A stretch of 64,000 nucleotides of DNA from Delphinapterus leucas (GCF_002288925.2 NW_022098001.1:16522256-16586255), one strand, 5' to 3'; shown: positions 1-13,259, counted from the first letter of the stretch. Program-made: numbers and translations. The notes: a model not told the origin generated them from the letters alone.

Positions 1-2171
1 TTTCAGTTTCTTTCATAATATAAAAGTTGTCCTTAGTCACGGTGTAGTCTTTCTTGGAATCCTTATTTTAATTCTGTAACATTTATATTCCAGGAGCAAC
101 AGCAAATCTGCTGATTACTTATGAAAGCAAAGGGGGAAAAAAACATTTGCAATTACAGTCAAAATTAAAGTTATTTTCTAATCTTCTCATCCTTTTTAAG
201 GAATGAGAAACTTTAAATATGGTCAACGTAGCACATTTTAAGCACAAACTTACTGAATTTTTCTATGCCAATTGAATAATAATCTTCTGTAAAAACAGTG
301 AGCATTCTATGGAATTTTTATCATTTGACCTGTTTAATATAAGTTGAAAAATTCCCCTTGTGTAAGTACCATTGCATAATGCTGTATGCTGAGCTATTAA
401 GATATATTTAGTAATTCCATTAGAACTGCACCATCGAGCAGGGCAGAGCATATGGAAAGAAGTTGGTGAAAAACTGATTAAACATTTATATCAAGTACAT
501 TTTGATTTAACTCACATAAATAATTCATTTTTATGTTTTCTTTCTTTCAAAATAAACCTTTTTGACACCTGCTGTGCTAAAAATAATGCTAGCATGGCTG
601 TAATAAAGAAACTCTTAAAGCTCACAGCAATGACATCATCTGGCACTCATGCAGATACTAAACTGTCAGCACATAAGTGTAGTAAAGTAAGAGTTGGCAT
701 TATTTATTAGTTATTTAGTGCCTCAAAAATATACCATGCTTAGTGGCAAGTAAAACACTTGGAAGAATTTGAAAATAGAGTTTGTCTCAAGAAAATCTAA
801 AAATTAAAGGGCTTACAGAGACACACAAGAAAATGTATGAGAAAGCCATAAAGATACTGAATCCCATTCCTTCCCTTGAGCATGGGAACACAACTGAGAT
901 AAGAGTGAGTGAGCTAAAGCAAAGACCCTGAGAGATGTTAGGTGAGATGATAGTGACTACATATGGTCACAGCAGCATCCTTCTAGAATAGTAATTCCTA
1001 AAGTAGGAGACAAATACCATTGAAAGCAAAAAGGATGTTGTTGGGTGGTCCACAGGCATGGTATTGAATAGCATTGAATCATAACATCAAAAGATTATTC
1101 CCCTTTAATTCTCTTTCAATATTTCAGGGTAAGTTTAGGAAAAAGTCTTAGAGCTATTCTACCACTAACGTTCCTGTAACACTATCCAATCTCCCTTTTT
1201 TACAAAGTGACAAGGACTAATGACCCGAGCCTTTCTGGGTAGCGGTGTAGTGGATGACATCACATAACCAAACTTTGGTGAGGTGCCTTTATTCTAATTT
1301 TACCTACACCCAGCAATTGATATGTTTTCCATACATGACATGATATTAAAATATCTTTAAAAACATTTTGGCAAAACACATATATGTTTAACAAAAATTG
1401 TTAGGTAAACAAGAGTGAATCAGAGAGGCAGTCCAGAAAGGGGATATTTTTAGGCAGAATTATAACAATAGTTGCAAATCCAGCCCAAAAAGCTGGCTGA
1501 TACTGGCAGGTTCTACCAAAAGGAGAGCTTTAGAGTGAGCATAAGAGGCACTCCTCTGCCTTTGCCTCAGTGTGGATTAAGAGTGTAAGATGAAGCAATG
1601 GATAGCCTGGCAGACTCCCTTTAAGGCAATCCTTCTCACACATGCCAAAAAGGCATAACTGACTGCTTATTGGTAAGACCCTATCAAAGAAAATTTATTT
1701 GTTCTGGGAGAAAACACGTCAAAGCACCACAATTGATATTGGAAAAGGACACCACCTATTTGACACTTGCAAACTCAGATAGCACCTGCTTAACCAAACA
1801 TTTGTGGGAGCTAATTTTGTTGTAAGAGTTTCACTTGGAGAATTATTTTTCTTTATAATGTACTCTTTCAAAATTTCAAAAATAAAATTCTGTATAATCA
1901 TTATCGTGACTCTTATAACATGGTATTGGCATGCATTTCCATGGACTGCATTAATTCATCTGAAAAGGAGAGTCCTAGGATTAGGGCCACAGAAACATTG
2001 CAAATATTTTCCTTTTTGTTCCTAAGAGCACTTGGCAGGAATGACCATCAGGGAAAGAGTGGGAATATCATATTTGAAGTAGTGCTAGACTTTGAAAATA
2101 AAAGAATTATTACACTTATTATTTAAAATAATTTTTTCCATGATTACAAAGTTAATATATTTTTGTTTTCA
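1..2171. other. Gene-free, apparently single-copy AT-rich DNA
   Basis: No recognisable repeat, exon or RNA gene was seen on either strand. The longest open frames are about 60-70 codons, lack any family resemblance, and are what AT-rich non-coding DNA gives by chance. Very old, unrecognisable repeats may be present. Confidence 0.5.
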
Positions 2172-2186
2172 AAAATTTGCAAGCTT

Positions 2187-2401
2187 GGGCTTCCCTGGTG
2201 GTGCAGTGGTTGAGAGTCCGCCTGCCGATGCAGGGGACATGGGTTCGTGCCCCGGTCCGGGAAGATCCCGCATGCCGCGGAGCAGCTGGGCCCGTGAACC
2301 ATGGCCGCTAAGCCTGCGTGTCCGGAGCCTGTGCTCCGCAACGGGGGAGGCCACAACACTGAGAGGCCTGCGTACCGCCAAAAAAAAAAAAAAAAAAAAA
2401 A
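2187..2401 (+). mobile_element. CHR SINE (short, cetacean-type)
   Basis: This is a tRNA-derived, non-coding retroposon copied by the L1 machinery. The head begins gggcttccctggtgg. The A-box-like part is near 2200-2215, and the B box (gggttcgtgc) is at 2241-2250, so the internal RNA polymerase III promoter is largely intact. The body is GC-rich and ends gtaccgcc, followed by about 22 A residues. Imperfect target-site duplications flank it (2173-2185 and 2398-2410, 11 of 13 matching). It is the best-preserved short-form copy in the window. Open frames crossing it on both strands come from the SINE and are not genes. Confidence 0.93.
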
Positions 2402-2689
2402 TTGCAAACTATAAAAGAGCAGAAAAAGTAAATGAACTAAAATCCCATTGTTCAGAAATAAACACTGATAATATTTTGTTATATATTTTAAGATGAGATT
2501 GTCTTCCCATATTTCCTGTAGGATTTTATAACAGACTATTTGGTTTTTTTTTTTTAATTTCACATCAATTATTCTTCCTAAGCAGTAGTTTTTGAACTGT
2601 GAGCTGTGTTTAGGCAGTGGAAGTCGGTGACATTGAGTTCCCTGGGCCATTGTAATCAGTTTAACTTCCATATTCTTTCAATATTAGGA

Positions 2690-3130
2690 TTTCACATACA
2701 ATTTCATTTGGTGTAAAACATGAGAAAATGTTTTCCTTGATCATGGTTTTCATGACTTCATAATTTCCATAATTTAATCAATTTTCTATTTTTCAAATTG
2801 TGGTTGTCCCCAATTTTTTATGGTTATAGATTAAAAACTTTGATAAACATTTGATCTACAAATATTTAGGGATATAAATACTACATTTAAATGAAATTTC
2901 TTGGTTAAAGAGTATGAACATATTAAGATTAATTTCCTTAGAAATGAAATATCAATTTTCTTTTCTACCAGTGTTATTTGAGTGTGTGTTTACTACAACT
3001 TTATCTTCATTAAGTATTATTTCTCTGTTAAATTTTTCAGGTACATTTTAAATAAGAAATATTCTGTTTATTTAAAATGTTCACATGTGAATAAGAATAT
3101 TCAGAACATAACTTTAAAGGAGTTTAATAT
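2690..3130 (-). mobile_element. Old L1 3'-region fragment (L1M/L1ME type)
   Basis: Read on the minus strand, this AT-rich stretch follows the layout of the 3' end of old mammalian L1s. On the plus strand the order is a 'tttgataaacatt' block, a 'ttggttaaagagtatg' block, an 'accagtgtt' block and a 'tttcaggtacatttt' block. It is strongly diverged and has no coding potential. Family assignment rests on remembered consensus order and is tentative. Confidence 0.45.
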
Positions 3131-3609
3131 TATTCACTAATTAATTATATTTGAATGGGATCTAGAGAGCAAAATTACAATGATGCAGAAATTGTGCTCT
3201 CCTAATTATTACTTCTATTTCATTATATATGGTTGTTTATATGATGCCTTCTTCTTCTGGAATATAAAGTAGAAGTTCAGGTTGGTGTTCCATTCTCTGA
3301 TGTATATGCCAAATGTAAAACCTAGGTATTCTGCAGTGGTCATCAGTAAGTTAGTGGATTACACACTGTCTATGGACCTCTACTCAGGCTAATGAGTGTT
3401 TATAAATAGAATCATTCTGTCTTCATTAGTGACTAGAATTAATCACCCACTCCACAAATAATACTTCCTTAGTTACTTGTATCTCCACTATGATATCGAT
3501 GACATTCTGCTTTACAATACATTTATTTTTGTACGTCTTATCTCTTCTTCTAAATTCCGTCTGTGAATCCCTCACCGTGGTTAGCAAAAAACTTGATTTA
3601 TATTTCAAT

Positions 3610-3905
3610 AATCATTTATTTATTCAATAAATATTTACTGAGCGCCTACTATGTACCAGAATTATGATAGTCACATTATAGTCACAGCAACAAGTAAGAG
3701 GAATGTCATTCCTGCCATGTTCGCTTTCAGTTCTGTGGAGTAAGCAAAGATTAATTACCTATATAAATAATTTTAGAATTCCAATGGACTTTAGTGCCAT
3801 AAAGTTACTGAGGGCAAGGAGAACGTAGAGGAGGGCAGGTGTGGCAACAGTGATTGTGGTCGGGGAGAGACAGAGAGAGGAAAGAGCATGTGTAGAGGCT
3901 GTGTT
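3610..3905 (-). mobile_element. L2 LINE 3' fragment
   Basis: It opens with the reverse complement of the L2 3' end, an 'attcaataaatatttactgagcgcctactatgtacca' type signature (cited in part: tttactgagcgcctac). This is followed by diverged L2 body sequence with 'ggagtaagcaaag' and 'gagggcaggtgtgg'. It is ancient and non-coding. The right boundary is uncertain. Confidence 0.55.
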
Positions 3906-4114
3906 GAATTAAAATGAACACAGTGATATTAATACAAAAAAAGTAATCAATTATGCTACAGTGTTTCTAATAAGAGCAATCACATAAATATTTCCATTAA
4001 AACAGAGTTATCAGTAAGATAGTGTTACCTGATTTGCTTTTCATCAATAGCATTTTACTAGCATATAGATTTTACTTGTGTAGTATTTGTTATGTATCAG
4101 TTACTTGGGCACAT

Positions 4115-4138
4115 ACACACACACACACACACACACAT
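4115..4138. repeat. (AC)n microsatellite
   Basis: About 12 AC dinucleotide units in tandem, likely polymorphic in length. Confidence 0.95.
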
Positions 4139-6039
4139 ACAGGTACACAGCTGTTACTCTTCAAAGCCCTACTCAACTAGGAGGGTGGCTCTGTTTTGAC
4201 AGGAATGAGAAACTCATCTTCATAAGTTTTCTCTGGATTCAGAGGTTTCACCACATTCTGATCTGCATTCTCCTGGTGAAAGGATGAAGGTGATGGCTGA
4301 TCAAATGTCCATGTTGTTGGGATTCCTCAAAACCATTCTCAAGAAGATCAGAATATTTGAGTGGGGAGGAGACTGGAAGCTGTGCACCACCCCCAGAATT
4401 CTTCCTGGGCTTCATTCTTACTCCTTGGTAGCTTCTACTGAAGGAGAACTCTAAACTGTGCTGGAATAGACTGGTATCTCCCCAACTCCTTCACACTCAG
4501 TTGATGCAATGACTACCATGGACTAGAAAGCAACAGAAATTCATTTTCAAGAATTTTATCATACTGTTCTGTTTCTAAACAATTTCTCCCTTAATGCTCC
4601 ACGAGTGCATCGTTCTGTGATATGTGCTCTGTCTTAGCCTTAGACATAAACCTTTTCTTGATTTTAACTCATGGAAGAAAATGATGACAATTTGAGATAG
4701 CGTCATAATTCTGATATTTCAGTCAGATGATCTTTCTTCACATTTTTCTGTGTTACACTCTTAGGCTACCATCACTAGGTGCTTTTTTCCTTTACAAAGT
4801 AAAACATGTTTTTGTTAAAATCATATACAGCATATACCTTTGTCCTGAGTCCTTATGCATGTTTCTTTTATTGCACAATATGTTTTCATAGTGAAACACA
4901 CAGGGGAGAACTGCTAAATTGGGATATTAGATTTTATAAAGTTCATTAAATGAGAATGAGTAGAAAATCAGGAAAGAGAAAATGTATCAGACTTCTTACT
5001 ATAGTGGCTAAAATTGATCTCCAGCTCTACAGAGAGAGTCTTGCTAGTAGTTAATTTTATCTTGAGCAATTTATTGGTCACTGACTGAACAATCTTATTT
5101 TTCCCTCATTATTAATACATGTAAAAGTATATTTACACATCAATGCATCAGTACATATTTTGTAGAGGAAAATTCTATCAGGTCTTTTTATATAACCACA
5201 GATAAAAATTTGATGCTAGCAGGTAGCAGACATTTATAGGTTAATATTTACTCTCTGTCCAAGAATTCTATGCATATTGATGTATCACACCAAATCAAAG
5301 AATTAACTGCCCAAATCTCAACCTTTTGTGAAAGATGTTTCAGTTCAAGCTCGTTTTCTTTTTCTTTTTGCATGTACAGTAAATTGATAAAAATTAGTTT
5401 TAGTAAAAGAAAAATTCAAGACATCAGTGCCTTAAATAGTATTGACATTTATTTTTCTGTTTCAGTGACTTTAAATTACAATTCAACATTATTTGGATTA
5501 CTTTCATATTCATTATTTTCTTGATTTCTACAACAATTCTGGGATGGAAGCAGAGTAGACATTAGAAAGTGAATAAGCTGAAGCTCAGAGGACTTCAGTA
5601 TTGTCTCCACTGTGTAAAACTTCACCAGCCCCAAAGAAGAGTCTAGACCTAAATGAAGGCATTGGGAACATGGTGTCCTCCTGTCTGCCAGCCTACTGAA
5701 CCATTAGGAGACATCTGAGCCATCAACATGTAGATCTTGCAAGACCTTGATATGACCCACACAGAGGAGGAGGTAGAATGAATATGAGTTCACAATCCCT
5801 CAAAGTTGTCCGTAAATAAAGATATATTCAGTGAGTATTTAATTAAATATCGTGCTGCCAGTCTTGACCAACAGTGATTCCCAAAGAAGATTTGGAAGAT
5901 TATTGGAGATTATTGATGCTGATATGGGCATGTATGAAAGAGTTTATAACTGCTGAGCTCCTTACTATTAGTCCAGTCTCTAGAGGGAGTGACATAGAAA
6001 GAGGAAAAGAGTATAGAATGGACGCCAACAGAATTAAGT
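4139..6039. other. Gene-free, apparently single-copy DNA
   Basis: No supported gene or clear repeat. Positions 5560-5640 carry a weak MIR-like motif (aagctcagaggactt) that was too diverged to call. Confidence 0.45.
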
Positions 6040-6195
6040 CTGGACTATGACTTACTTGCTGTGTGACCTTAGACAAATTACTTAACCATTCTGGCCTTTG
6101 GCTCACAGGATCGGTATGCTCATCTGATGAGATAACGTCTGTGAATGCATGTAGGACAGTGCCTGGCAGTGTGAAGGCACTCTCTAAATGGTAAT
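6040..6195 (+). mobile_element. MIR SINE
   Basis: Contains the MIR core on the plus strand: 'cttgctgtgtgacctta', then 'acaaattacttaacc', a 'ctcatctgatgagat' block, and the tail 'gtgcctggcagtgtgaagg' with 'attattatt'. It is an ancient, non-coding tRNA-derived retroposon. Confidence 0.8.
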
Positions 6196-7055
6196 TATTA
6201 TTATTTAAAGGAGGTTAAGGAAGAGTCTAACCACTCTGTCTCTTTTGCTGAACTCAAATCTAGAAACAGACAAAAAGGGGTCAAAGCAGTTAAGAGATTC
6301 CAGATGTAGTCAAAGCCACAGGGTGGCTGAAGTTTGTCTGAGAGCCTAGATGCCAGAAGGAAAGTGGGAACCAGAAAAAGAAAAACTACCACCTCCCTGC
6401 CCTGCTGCTACTTGGTCCTCTTTGTCAATCTTTGAACTACTTAATAAACACTAATTAACCCTGTGCCCTGTGAGACAGACTTGCCTAAAGCAACATGCTT
6501 TTAAGAACTATACACATCTCCTGTAATTGACTTGATTATCCTTATTGCCTGAGACATCAGAAAAGATTTCTTCAATTGGTACCTTATTACCATAGAGAAA
6601 AACTTGCATGAGTGTACCTATATCTGACTTCTTGAAATTAAAGGTTTAGTCCAAGTGCAGCAGGGAAAAGATACTATCCTTCTGGAACAAAATGTTCCTG
6701 ACTTAAATAAATAGAAGATGGTTCAAGCCAAAATTATTCATTGTGTTATTATAAAATTTTTAAACAAGTAAAAACTATCAATTAAAAAAATCATAACCAT
6801 GGTACATTCATAAGTGTAATAGATGTGCTTGATCATACGTACATACATAGGTATCCCAGGCTCAAAAGAGCATATTATTGTAAAAGTATCTTTTCTCCCC
6901 CTGTGGACAAAGCAACAGTAAAGAATCTTTTCAAGCTCAAACTGTATAGTGATAAAATTTTACTTTCAGTGGTAAGTCCCTTCTGCCAAGCACCTGCATT
7001 TCCCAGAGTCTTCTTGTATATGTCTGATTTATAAGGATCCCTGTTTATTTTTGTC
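6196..7055. other. Gene-free, apparently single-copy DNA
   Basis: No gene, RNA gene or recognisable repeat was found. Short open frames on both strands have no family resemblance. Confidence 0.45.
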
Positions 7056-7160
7056 TACTTATGCACCTCAGTAGATTGCCTTCTCCTTGAAGGCAGGAGC
7101 CTGGTGGTCCATGATGTGATTCCTCCTAATTGCTTGTCCTGGGAAAGGTGCACAGGGCGT
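7056..7160 (+). mobile_element. Probable L2 3' fragment
   Basis: The sequence 'agattgccttctccttgaaggcaggagcctgg' resembles, in order, the L2 3' block for 'gtaagctccttgagggcaggga' (shown in pieces: ctccttgaaggcaggagc). It is short and diverged, so the call is tentative. The pyrimidine-rich DNA that follows to about 7620 is unassigned. Confidence 0.4.
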
Positions 7161-8094
7161 CGTTCAGCCCTCTGAATCCTGACTGGCTCCCGTCCTCTTT
7201 GGCACACACCTTCTCCATCTATCTGGTCATTCTCCTGGCTTTCTCTGTCCTGTTTGTGGCTTCTGCTCTCACTTTCTCCATAACTTTGACTCCTCTTTCT
7301 CATCCATTTCTACTGTCCAACAATACCTGAAGGCCCAATTCTAACACCAACTCCTTTGTCACCTGTGGCCTGAGGTTTCTGTCCTCTGAATCATTCCTTT
7401 TCCTGGATTCTGACTCTGCTGCCCAGCATAACATTCAATTATCCCCAGTTGCTCCATGGTTTCTGGCTTTATCTGTACAACTAAGTGCCTTAAGGAGAAA
7501 GGCTCCTGTCTGAAATTTCTTTCATTGATCGATTCAGCAAACATATTCTTTTGTTTTCTATCCCCAGTTGCCTAACCTGTACATGATAGAAATATAGTAG
7601 ACACTCAGTAAGGACTGGTTATTTGTTCAGACCAGCTACAATGTTCAACATGGGTCTAATCTCTAGCAAAAGCCTTCTCTTGGATTTTACTAGGAAAGTG
7701 ATTCTAACTTTAGGTTGCACTTGCTTTATATATCTGTCCAAAAATTTTACCATCTATTTCTTATTAAAATAGAAGAGACATTTTTTTTGACCACTAAACA
7801 GGGGAGAGGGTGTATATTCCGCCATTGTTGTTTTTATAGTTGTTGCTGTTGTACGTTTTGTGTTTCTGTCCCGTTGTTTAATATTCCTTCTCTGATCTAC
7901 CCACTGCCTATCTCTGCGGCCCCTTCCCCCACCACTTCGGCCCTTGCCCACTATTTTCCAGTCATTCTGACTTCTTTAAATTCTTCTAACTTGCCATGCC
8001 CTCTCTGATTTTTACGTCTTTTTACATAAGCTATAGAATATATAAGAATTATCTCCTAACTCCAGCCCTCCCCGTCTCCTTTCTCTTCTCTAGC

Positions 8095-8345
8095 TCTGAC
8101 TGATCTTCCAGGATTCAGTTTTAATGTCATTTTTTCTGGAATGTCTTCCTGGTGCTGCAGCATAAGGAGACATAAACTCCCAGAACATGCCATACTTCTT
8201 GAGTGGTAAGATGTCACCCATTGTCAATGCCTGGATTCTAAGCTTGAGGAGTCAAGGACTATGTCTGTTTTGTCCACCCTTAATATCATCAGTGCTCACC
8301 CCAGCGCCAGACACAGGTGAGGTGCTCATCACCTTGTAGTAAGTG
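8095..8345 (+). mobile_element. L2 LINE 3' fragment
   Basis: Shows several L2 3' blocks in order: 'gtcttcctggtg', 'aagcttgagg', 'ggactatgtctgttttgtcca' (20 bases or fewer cited: ctatgtctgttttgtcca), and 'cccagcgccagacacagg' with 'aggtgctca'. Ancient and non-coding. Confidence 0.7.
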
Positions 8346-10041
8346 AATGCAATCCTCCTGTAGGGGATCTTTGGGAGGGGGTATGAAACTTCACCCCCCC
8401 CCCCGACTGGCCCAAATATCAGGTTCCTGTTCGTTTTTTTGTTCCCTAAATTATCCATATACTCCAGTTTACTTACTTTAATTTCATTTTTTGAAAGTTT
8501 TGAAACTTCCCAGTATATAAAAATTAGATTAATCATATTCTTTGTTTCATTTTGAATTGCTTAATTGAAGAAATTCTGGCTAACTTTTTTCTAGACCAAC
8601 ATAGTTTTTGTAGGATGACAAGTTCTCTCTGAACATTTTCCAAGTGTGTGCCCATTTAAATATTTACTTGGAAGTTTCTTTTGTTTTCAAGACACTTATT
8701 TGGAAATTCTGAGTGCAAATTATGGCTATGTAATCCATATGGACAAAAGCAAGCTGGTTGCCAGGTTACCATTTTAAATGCGCTCATAAAATACTGCTTG
8801 GTAATATCACTTTAATCCAGTGTTTACTGTACCTGGCAACTGTTCTCGTGGTATACTTCAAAAGTATTCAGATAGGATGTAGTTTCTAATGATCAAGGGA
8901 CTACCACTGCTCAGTAAATAGGATTAGAGGCAAGACTGAGATATTTTGCTGCTCATCACATGCATTTAAGTATATGAGAGTTAAATTTGACAAACTGAAT
9001 AAAGTTTCTTTTTTTGTAAATGAGTGCTTTTCTTTCCTGAAATATTTTATTTATCAGAATCATAGAAGGGCTATTTAACACTTTAGGAAATGCTGTCATA
9101 TTTGGTTCTGCTTCTTTTAACTCTCAGCTAAGAGGACCAGAAACACAGTGAAAAGCTGGGCCAAACACGGCGGAAAGCTGGGCCGCACACTGCTGGGCTT
9201 GCAGGTGGGTGGACAGCCTGCGTGCTCCTGCAGCTGCGTCTCCCTGGCAGGGTTCTAGGGCTCCTCAGCTGTGCTTAGAACCCCAAAATAGACGCTTTTC
9301 CCTTCACTTCTTTCCCTGACTCACCTCAAATAGAACTAGACTTTCCACTTACAAAAAGCACAGCTTTCTTTATCTTTATGCTCACAAAATCACCTGATAA
9401 CATTAGAATGCAAATGACTAAATGCAGACAGTGTGATTCCTTCTCCACTGGGCTCTGCAAGCATGGCCTGTGTGCTTATTCTGTGCCACATTCTTACAGG
9501 CTCAGTGTTCTCTGTGTGTTCTTCTTAAAGAAATAGCTGCCTTTCCTGCGTCCTTTTTAAAAGGTGAAGAGTATCTATTCAAAAGTTCTTGCAAATCGTT
9601 TTGTGGGGTAAAGAAGAACCATTCCCTGTTTCTGCTTATAGCAGCATCTACCGTGGTAATCACCAACTCCGCCTTTTCCTTCTGGACACACAGCTAGTCC
9701 ACATGCCCCAACCTCTCTTGGGGTTAGGAGTGGCGCTGGTGTTGAATTTGGCTAATGCCGTGCCGGCAGAAGTGACATGCACATCTCCAGGCCTGGCAAA
9801 AATCTCTCCTGCTTCCCACTCTACCTGCTGCCTGCAGGAACGGTGTTTGGGATCTCCAAGGCTTTGTATAGAAGGAGCCAGAGCAGAGTGTCCTGCTCAC
9901 CATCAATGCACTGTGACATGAGCAAGAAATCAACTCGTACTGTGTAAAGCCATTGAGGTTTGGGGTGGTTGCTGGAGCAGTTAACCCAACCCGCCGACAA
10001 TTGCAACGCTCTTTAACTCCTGTGACCTTCACATACTCATA
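8346..10041. other. Gene-free, apparently single-copy DNA with small local repeats
   Basis: Holds an 11-base C homopolymer at 8394-8404. A 10-bp inverted repeat lies at 8757-8766 and 8831-8840, and an imperfect 22-bp tandem duplication at 9150-9193. No exon with a credible reading frame and splice context was found. Confidence 0.5.
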
Positions 10042-10053
10042 AAAACACATGAA

Positions 10054-10388
10054 GGGGCTTCCCTGGTGGTGCAGTGGTTGGGAGTCTGCCTGCCAATGCA
10101 GGGGACGCGGGTTCGAACACCGGTCCAGGAAGATCCCACATGCCACAGAGCAACTGGGCCCGTGAGCCGCAACTGCTGAGCCCACGCACCACGGCTACTG
10201 AGGTCCGCGTGCCTGGAGCCGGTGCTTCTCAGGGGAGAGGTCACCACAGTGAGAGGCCCGGGCACCCCAGCCAGGAGTGGTCCCCGCTCACCACAGCTGG
10301 AGAGGGCCCGCGCATAGCAGCGAAGACCCAACGCAGCCAAAATTAAAATAAATAAATTAAATAAATAAATAAATTTTTTTTTAAAAAG
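10054..10388 (+). mobile_element. CHR SINE (long, CHR-1-like)
   Basis: This longer member of the tRNA-derived family starts ggggcttccctggtgg. The B box (gggttcgaac) is near 10109-10118. After the body it continues with 'ctggagagggcccgcgc' and 'gacccaacgcagcc', then an A-rich tail with 'aaataaat' units. A perfect 12-bp target-site duplication, aaaacacatgaa, flanks it (10042-10053 and 10389-10400). The longer 3' region separates it from the short copies at 2187 and 49277. Non-coding; frames read through it are spurious. Confidence 0.93.
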
Positions 10389-10400
10389 AAAACACATGAA

Positions 10401-13259
10401 AATGGCCACCATGAAAGAAAAGCAGCATCAACAGTGAAGCTAGTGAAGGTAACATGCAGCCTGAATGGAGAGGGTGGTGCTTAGCTAGTTGCTCCTGCCC
10501 CTCCCTCACCAGACCCTGTCCGTTTGAAATGGCTGTGGTAGGACACGAAGTCCACGTCACTTTCTCGCTGCTTTATTTTGCCAATACAGCTCGTACAAAC
10601 TGTTGTACCCTTCAAAATCCACATGCACATTTATACTTCTGACTTACGCCACAGAGGCAGTTTTACTCCTGTCCTTTTCTTCCTCTCTTCCATACAAGAA
10701 TATTTTCTTTAATGCTGAGTATAGATATATTTGGCCTTGGGACCTCAGGATCATCACAAGCTTTTGGAGTCACAAATGTGCTTGCAAAAATTGTATATCC
10801 TGAGTTGTATTCATTGGACATGCTTATAACTCTTTGCTTAAGTTTAAAAATATGTCCAAGAAACAAAAAAGGTCAAGTGTTAGATTTGGCAATGATTCAG
10901 TTGATCTGATCACCATAGGCAGAGAAACCCAGGTAATTCAAGCTGAAAAAGAAAACTCACTTAGATAAGGTATTTTCAGTTAGGGCCACACAGGAACATC
11001 TGCCAGCTTGTAGGCTGTCAAGTTTTTAAAGAAGTGTTTTATTTTCTTGGGACGTACAAGTGTAGAAGAAATACTCAAGTACTTGAAAAAGACTTTTCTC
11101 TCCCTGGGTAGCCTTGGGCGATCAGATCCCTGAAAGGAAGCAGGCATTTCCCCTCTGAAAAGGGATGGCTTTAACGTCTAGCAGATAAGCTTTCTCTCAG
11201 GAAGGGGAAAATCCTTATATATATATTTTCTTCCCAGCTATACTACAGCCCTAAAAATATCTCAGCCACAGTGGAGTTGGTTACCTTTTAGCACCTGCAT
11301 TGGTGAATCTCTCAAGGCCTCTAAATTCAATTTTTAAAAATTGACTCTAAAATTTTCAAAGGGCTATGCGATGGGGAAAATTGGAGATTAGAATCCAAAA
11401 CGGCCTGTGGAGGAAACAGTGGAAATTTAAACTGCCTTCTGTGTGCACAGCTGCCCTGTTAATAATGCTTTCACCGAGGAACATCTGCCTGGGGCCTCAC
11501 CACACACCCAGGGTGCAGGCTGAGGGTTCAGTAATGTATATCCTGATGGGGGATTATCCTTGTGAGCGTTCTCTCTTGCAACTGTGGCTGGTTCCAAATG
11601 GAACTGTTGGTGATCCAGAAACAAAGTGGACTCCCTTCCAGGAAGCTGAAATAAGGAGATTAAGAAACTAGGGAGTCCTACGAACGTTTTCCATGTTACT
11701 TAGAACTTGACCAGACTTAGCTTTAATCAAAGTTAATCAACCCATCTGAGGCAGATCAGAGAGAAAATCCAAATGGGGATGAATGCTAATGCAGCAGGGC
11801 ACCAAGGGCCTTACTGGTAATAGGCAAGAAAGCCTCTTTCTCCAAATGAGAGAGATGTTCAACTGTGCAGGGCCATATGTCTGCTACAATCTGTGGCCTT
11901 ATGGATGAAGAACTCTCTCGACCCCAAGGCACTATGTTGAACAAGGAACAATCTTGACAGCGCCAAAGGGTGAAAGGAATTCGCTGTGTTTCAAACACAA
12001 TAGAAATATTTTAGTAACAAAGGTGTTCGTAAAAAAATATGTCACTGGTGTTGATTGTTTTCTACATTATTTGATTAAAGGAGAAAGAAGAGAGAATCTT
12101 TGAAATTTTCTAAAATTAACAACTATAATATTAAGGGTTCCATTTTCTTTTTAAACAGAAGAATACTGACATATCCAAATATTTAACATTCTTTACAAAG
12201 TTGACATTCGGGGAGACTATACACACACCTCAATAAAATTACCATTTTTCAAATAACATTTGGAACTTTTCCTTAGCAGTGCCTTTAAAAACTGTGGCAT
12301 GTTTTATTAAATGCTCAGGAGTGGCCACTCTGTATATACTGTGAATTTCATATTTTTCTAAATAGTTAAAAGTTATAAAGCTTACCTGTAATGATTAAGA
12401 TTTGTGATCAGAGTGTTACATTTAGGTGAAAGGAGCCTTTTTAACTCTAAAAGTAACAAAATTAAACTTTGTAAGTAAAAAGCAATCAAAGTTAATTTCT
12501 GGCTAATTTACAAAGTGACTCTAAAAACAGTGACCTAAGAGGAATTTTTGAAATGGCTTTGCACAATGGCAAAATTCTACAATACATGGCTAGCTCCCAA
12601 GGGTGATTTGACAGGCAAGTATTTATTTGGGTGTTTACATCCTGGCACAATTGTTTAAAAGGTCAGTGTGGCAGAGTTTAAAGGCAGTTTTTTGACATCA
12701 ACTTTCAGTGATGAAGGACTAGGTAATCTGGACAACCTCCTGCTGAGGACAACTAAGAAAGCACAGAAATATTTTTTTAATGGCACAAAGGCATTGGAAA
12801 GTCAATAAGGCATGGGAGGACTATAGGGTCGAGATTTTGAAGAAGGTAAACATTCAAAGAGAAGAATGTTGCATTGCAGGGCCACTCTCCCCCTGGCAGC
12901 ATCTGCCCAGTCCAGAATAGTCGGCTAAGCAGCCAAGAAGCCGCAGTGCTCACAGAGAGTCTTGTGGAATTAGGAGGACAAAAGCTGGAATAGATGTGTT
13001 CCTGGTAGTGCTGGTAAAACACCAATATTTTGTGTTAAAATACAAAGATCTCTAGGAGTAAGGATTCTAAAAGTAAGGGTGAACCAGAAGTAGACATCTC
13101 AAAGGAATTGAAGTCCAGATTTAAATTTCTAAAGTCCTTGAAAACAGATCAATGTGTGCCTGTGTTGCTAGTGTACATAGCTGCCTGCAAAAAATCACCA
13201 TAAATCATCTCTAGTTGAGGGTAACATCAGTATAGGGCTTATCTCTATAATTTTTATAT
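10401..13259. other. Gene-free, apparently single-copy DNA
   Basis: A long stretch without recognisable repeats, genes or RNA genes. Open frames of up to about 100 codons (11366-11671 plus strand) show no known motif and no homologous family that I recognise. Some segments may be conserved non-coding DNA, which cannot be judged without alignment. Confidence 0.45.

Noticed and set aside
2187..2280. SINE heads as tRNA genes
   Set aside because: A and B boxes are present, but no cloverleaf with proper acceptor and anticodon stems forms, and the element has a retroposon tail and target-site duplications.
2092..2671. Overlapping open frames on both strands around the SINE at 2187
   Set aside because: GC-rich SINE sequence lacks stops in several frames. 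The peptides are translations of the SINE and flanks.
9724..10412. Minus-strand frames of 127-153 codons
   Set aside because: They read through the antisense of the long CHR SINE at 10054. No splice context or family resemblance was seen.
11366..11671. 101-codon frame in single-copy DNA
   Set aside because: No recognisable domain, no strong start context and no flanking exon signals. A frame of this length is expected by chance.
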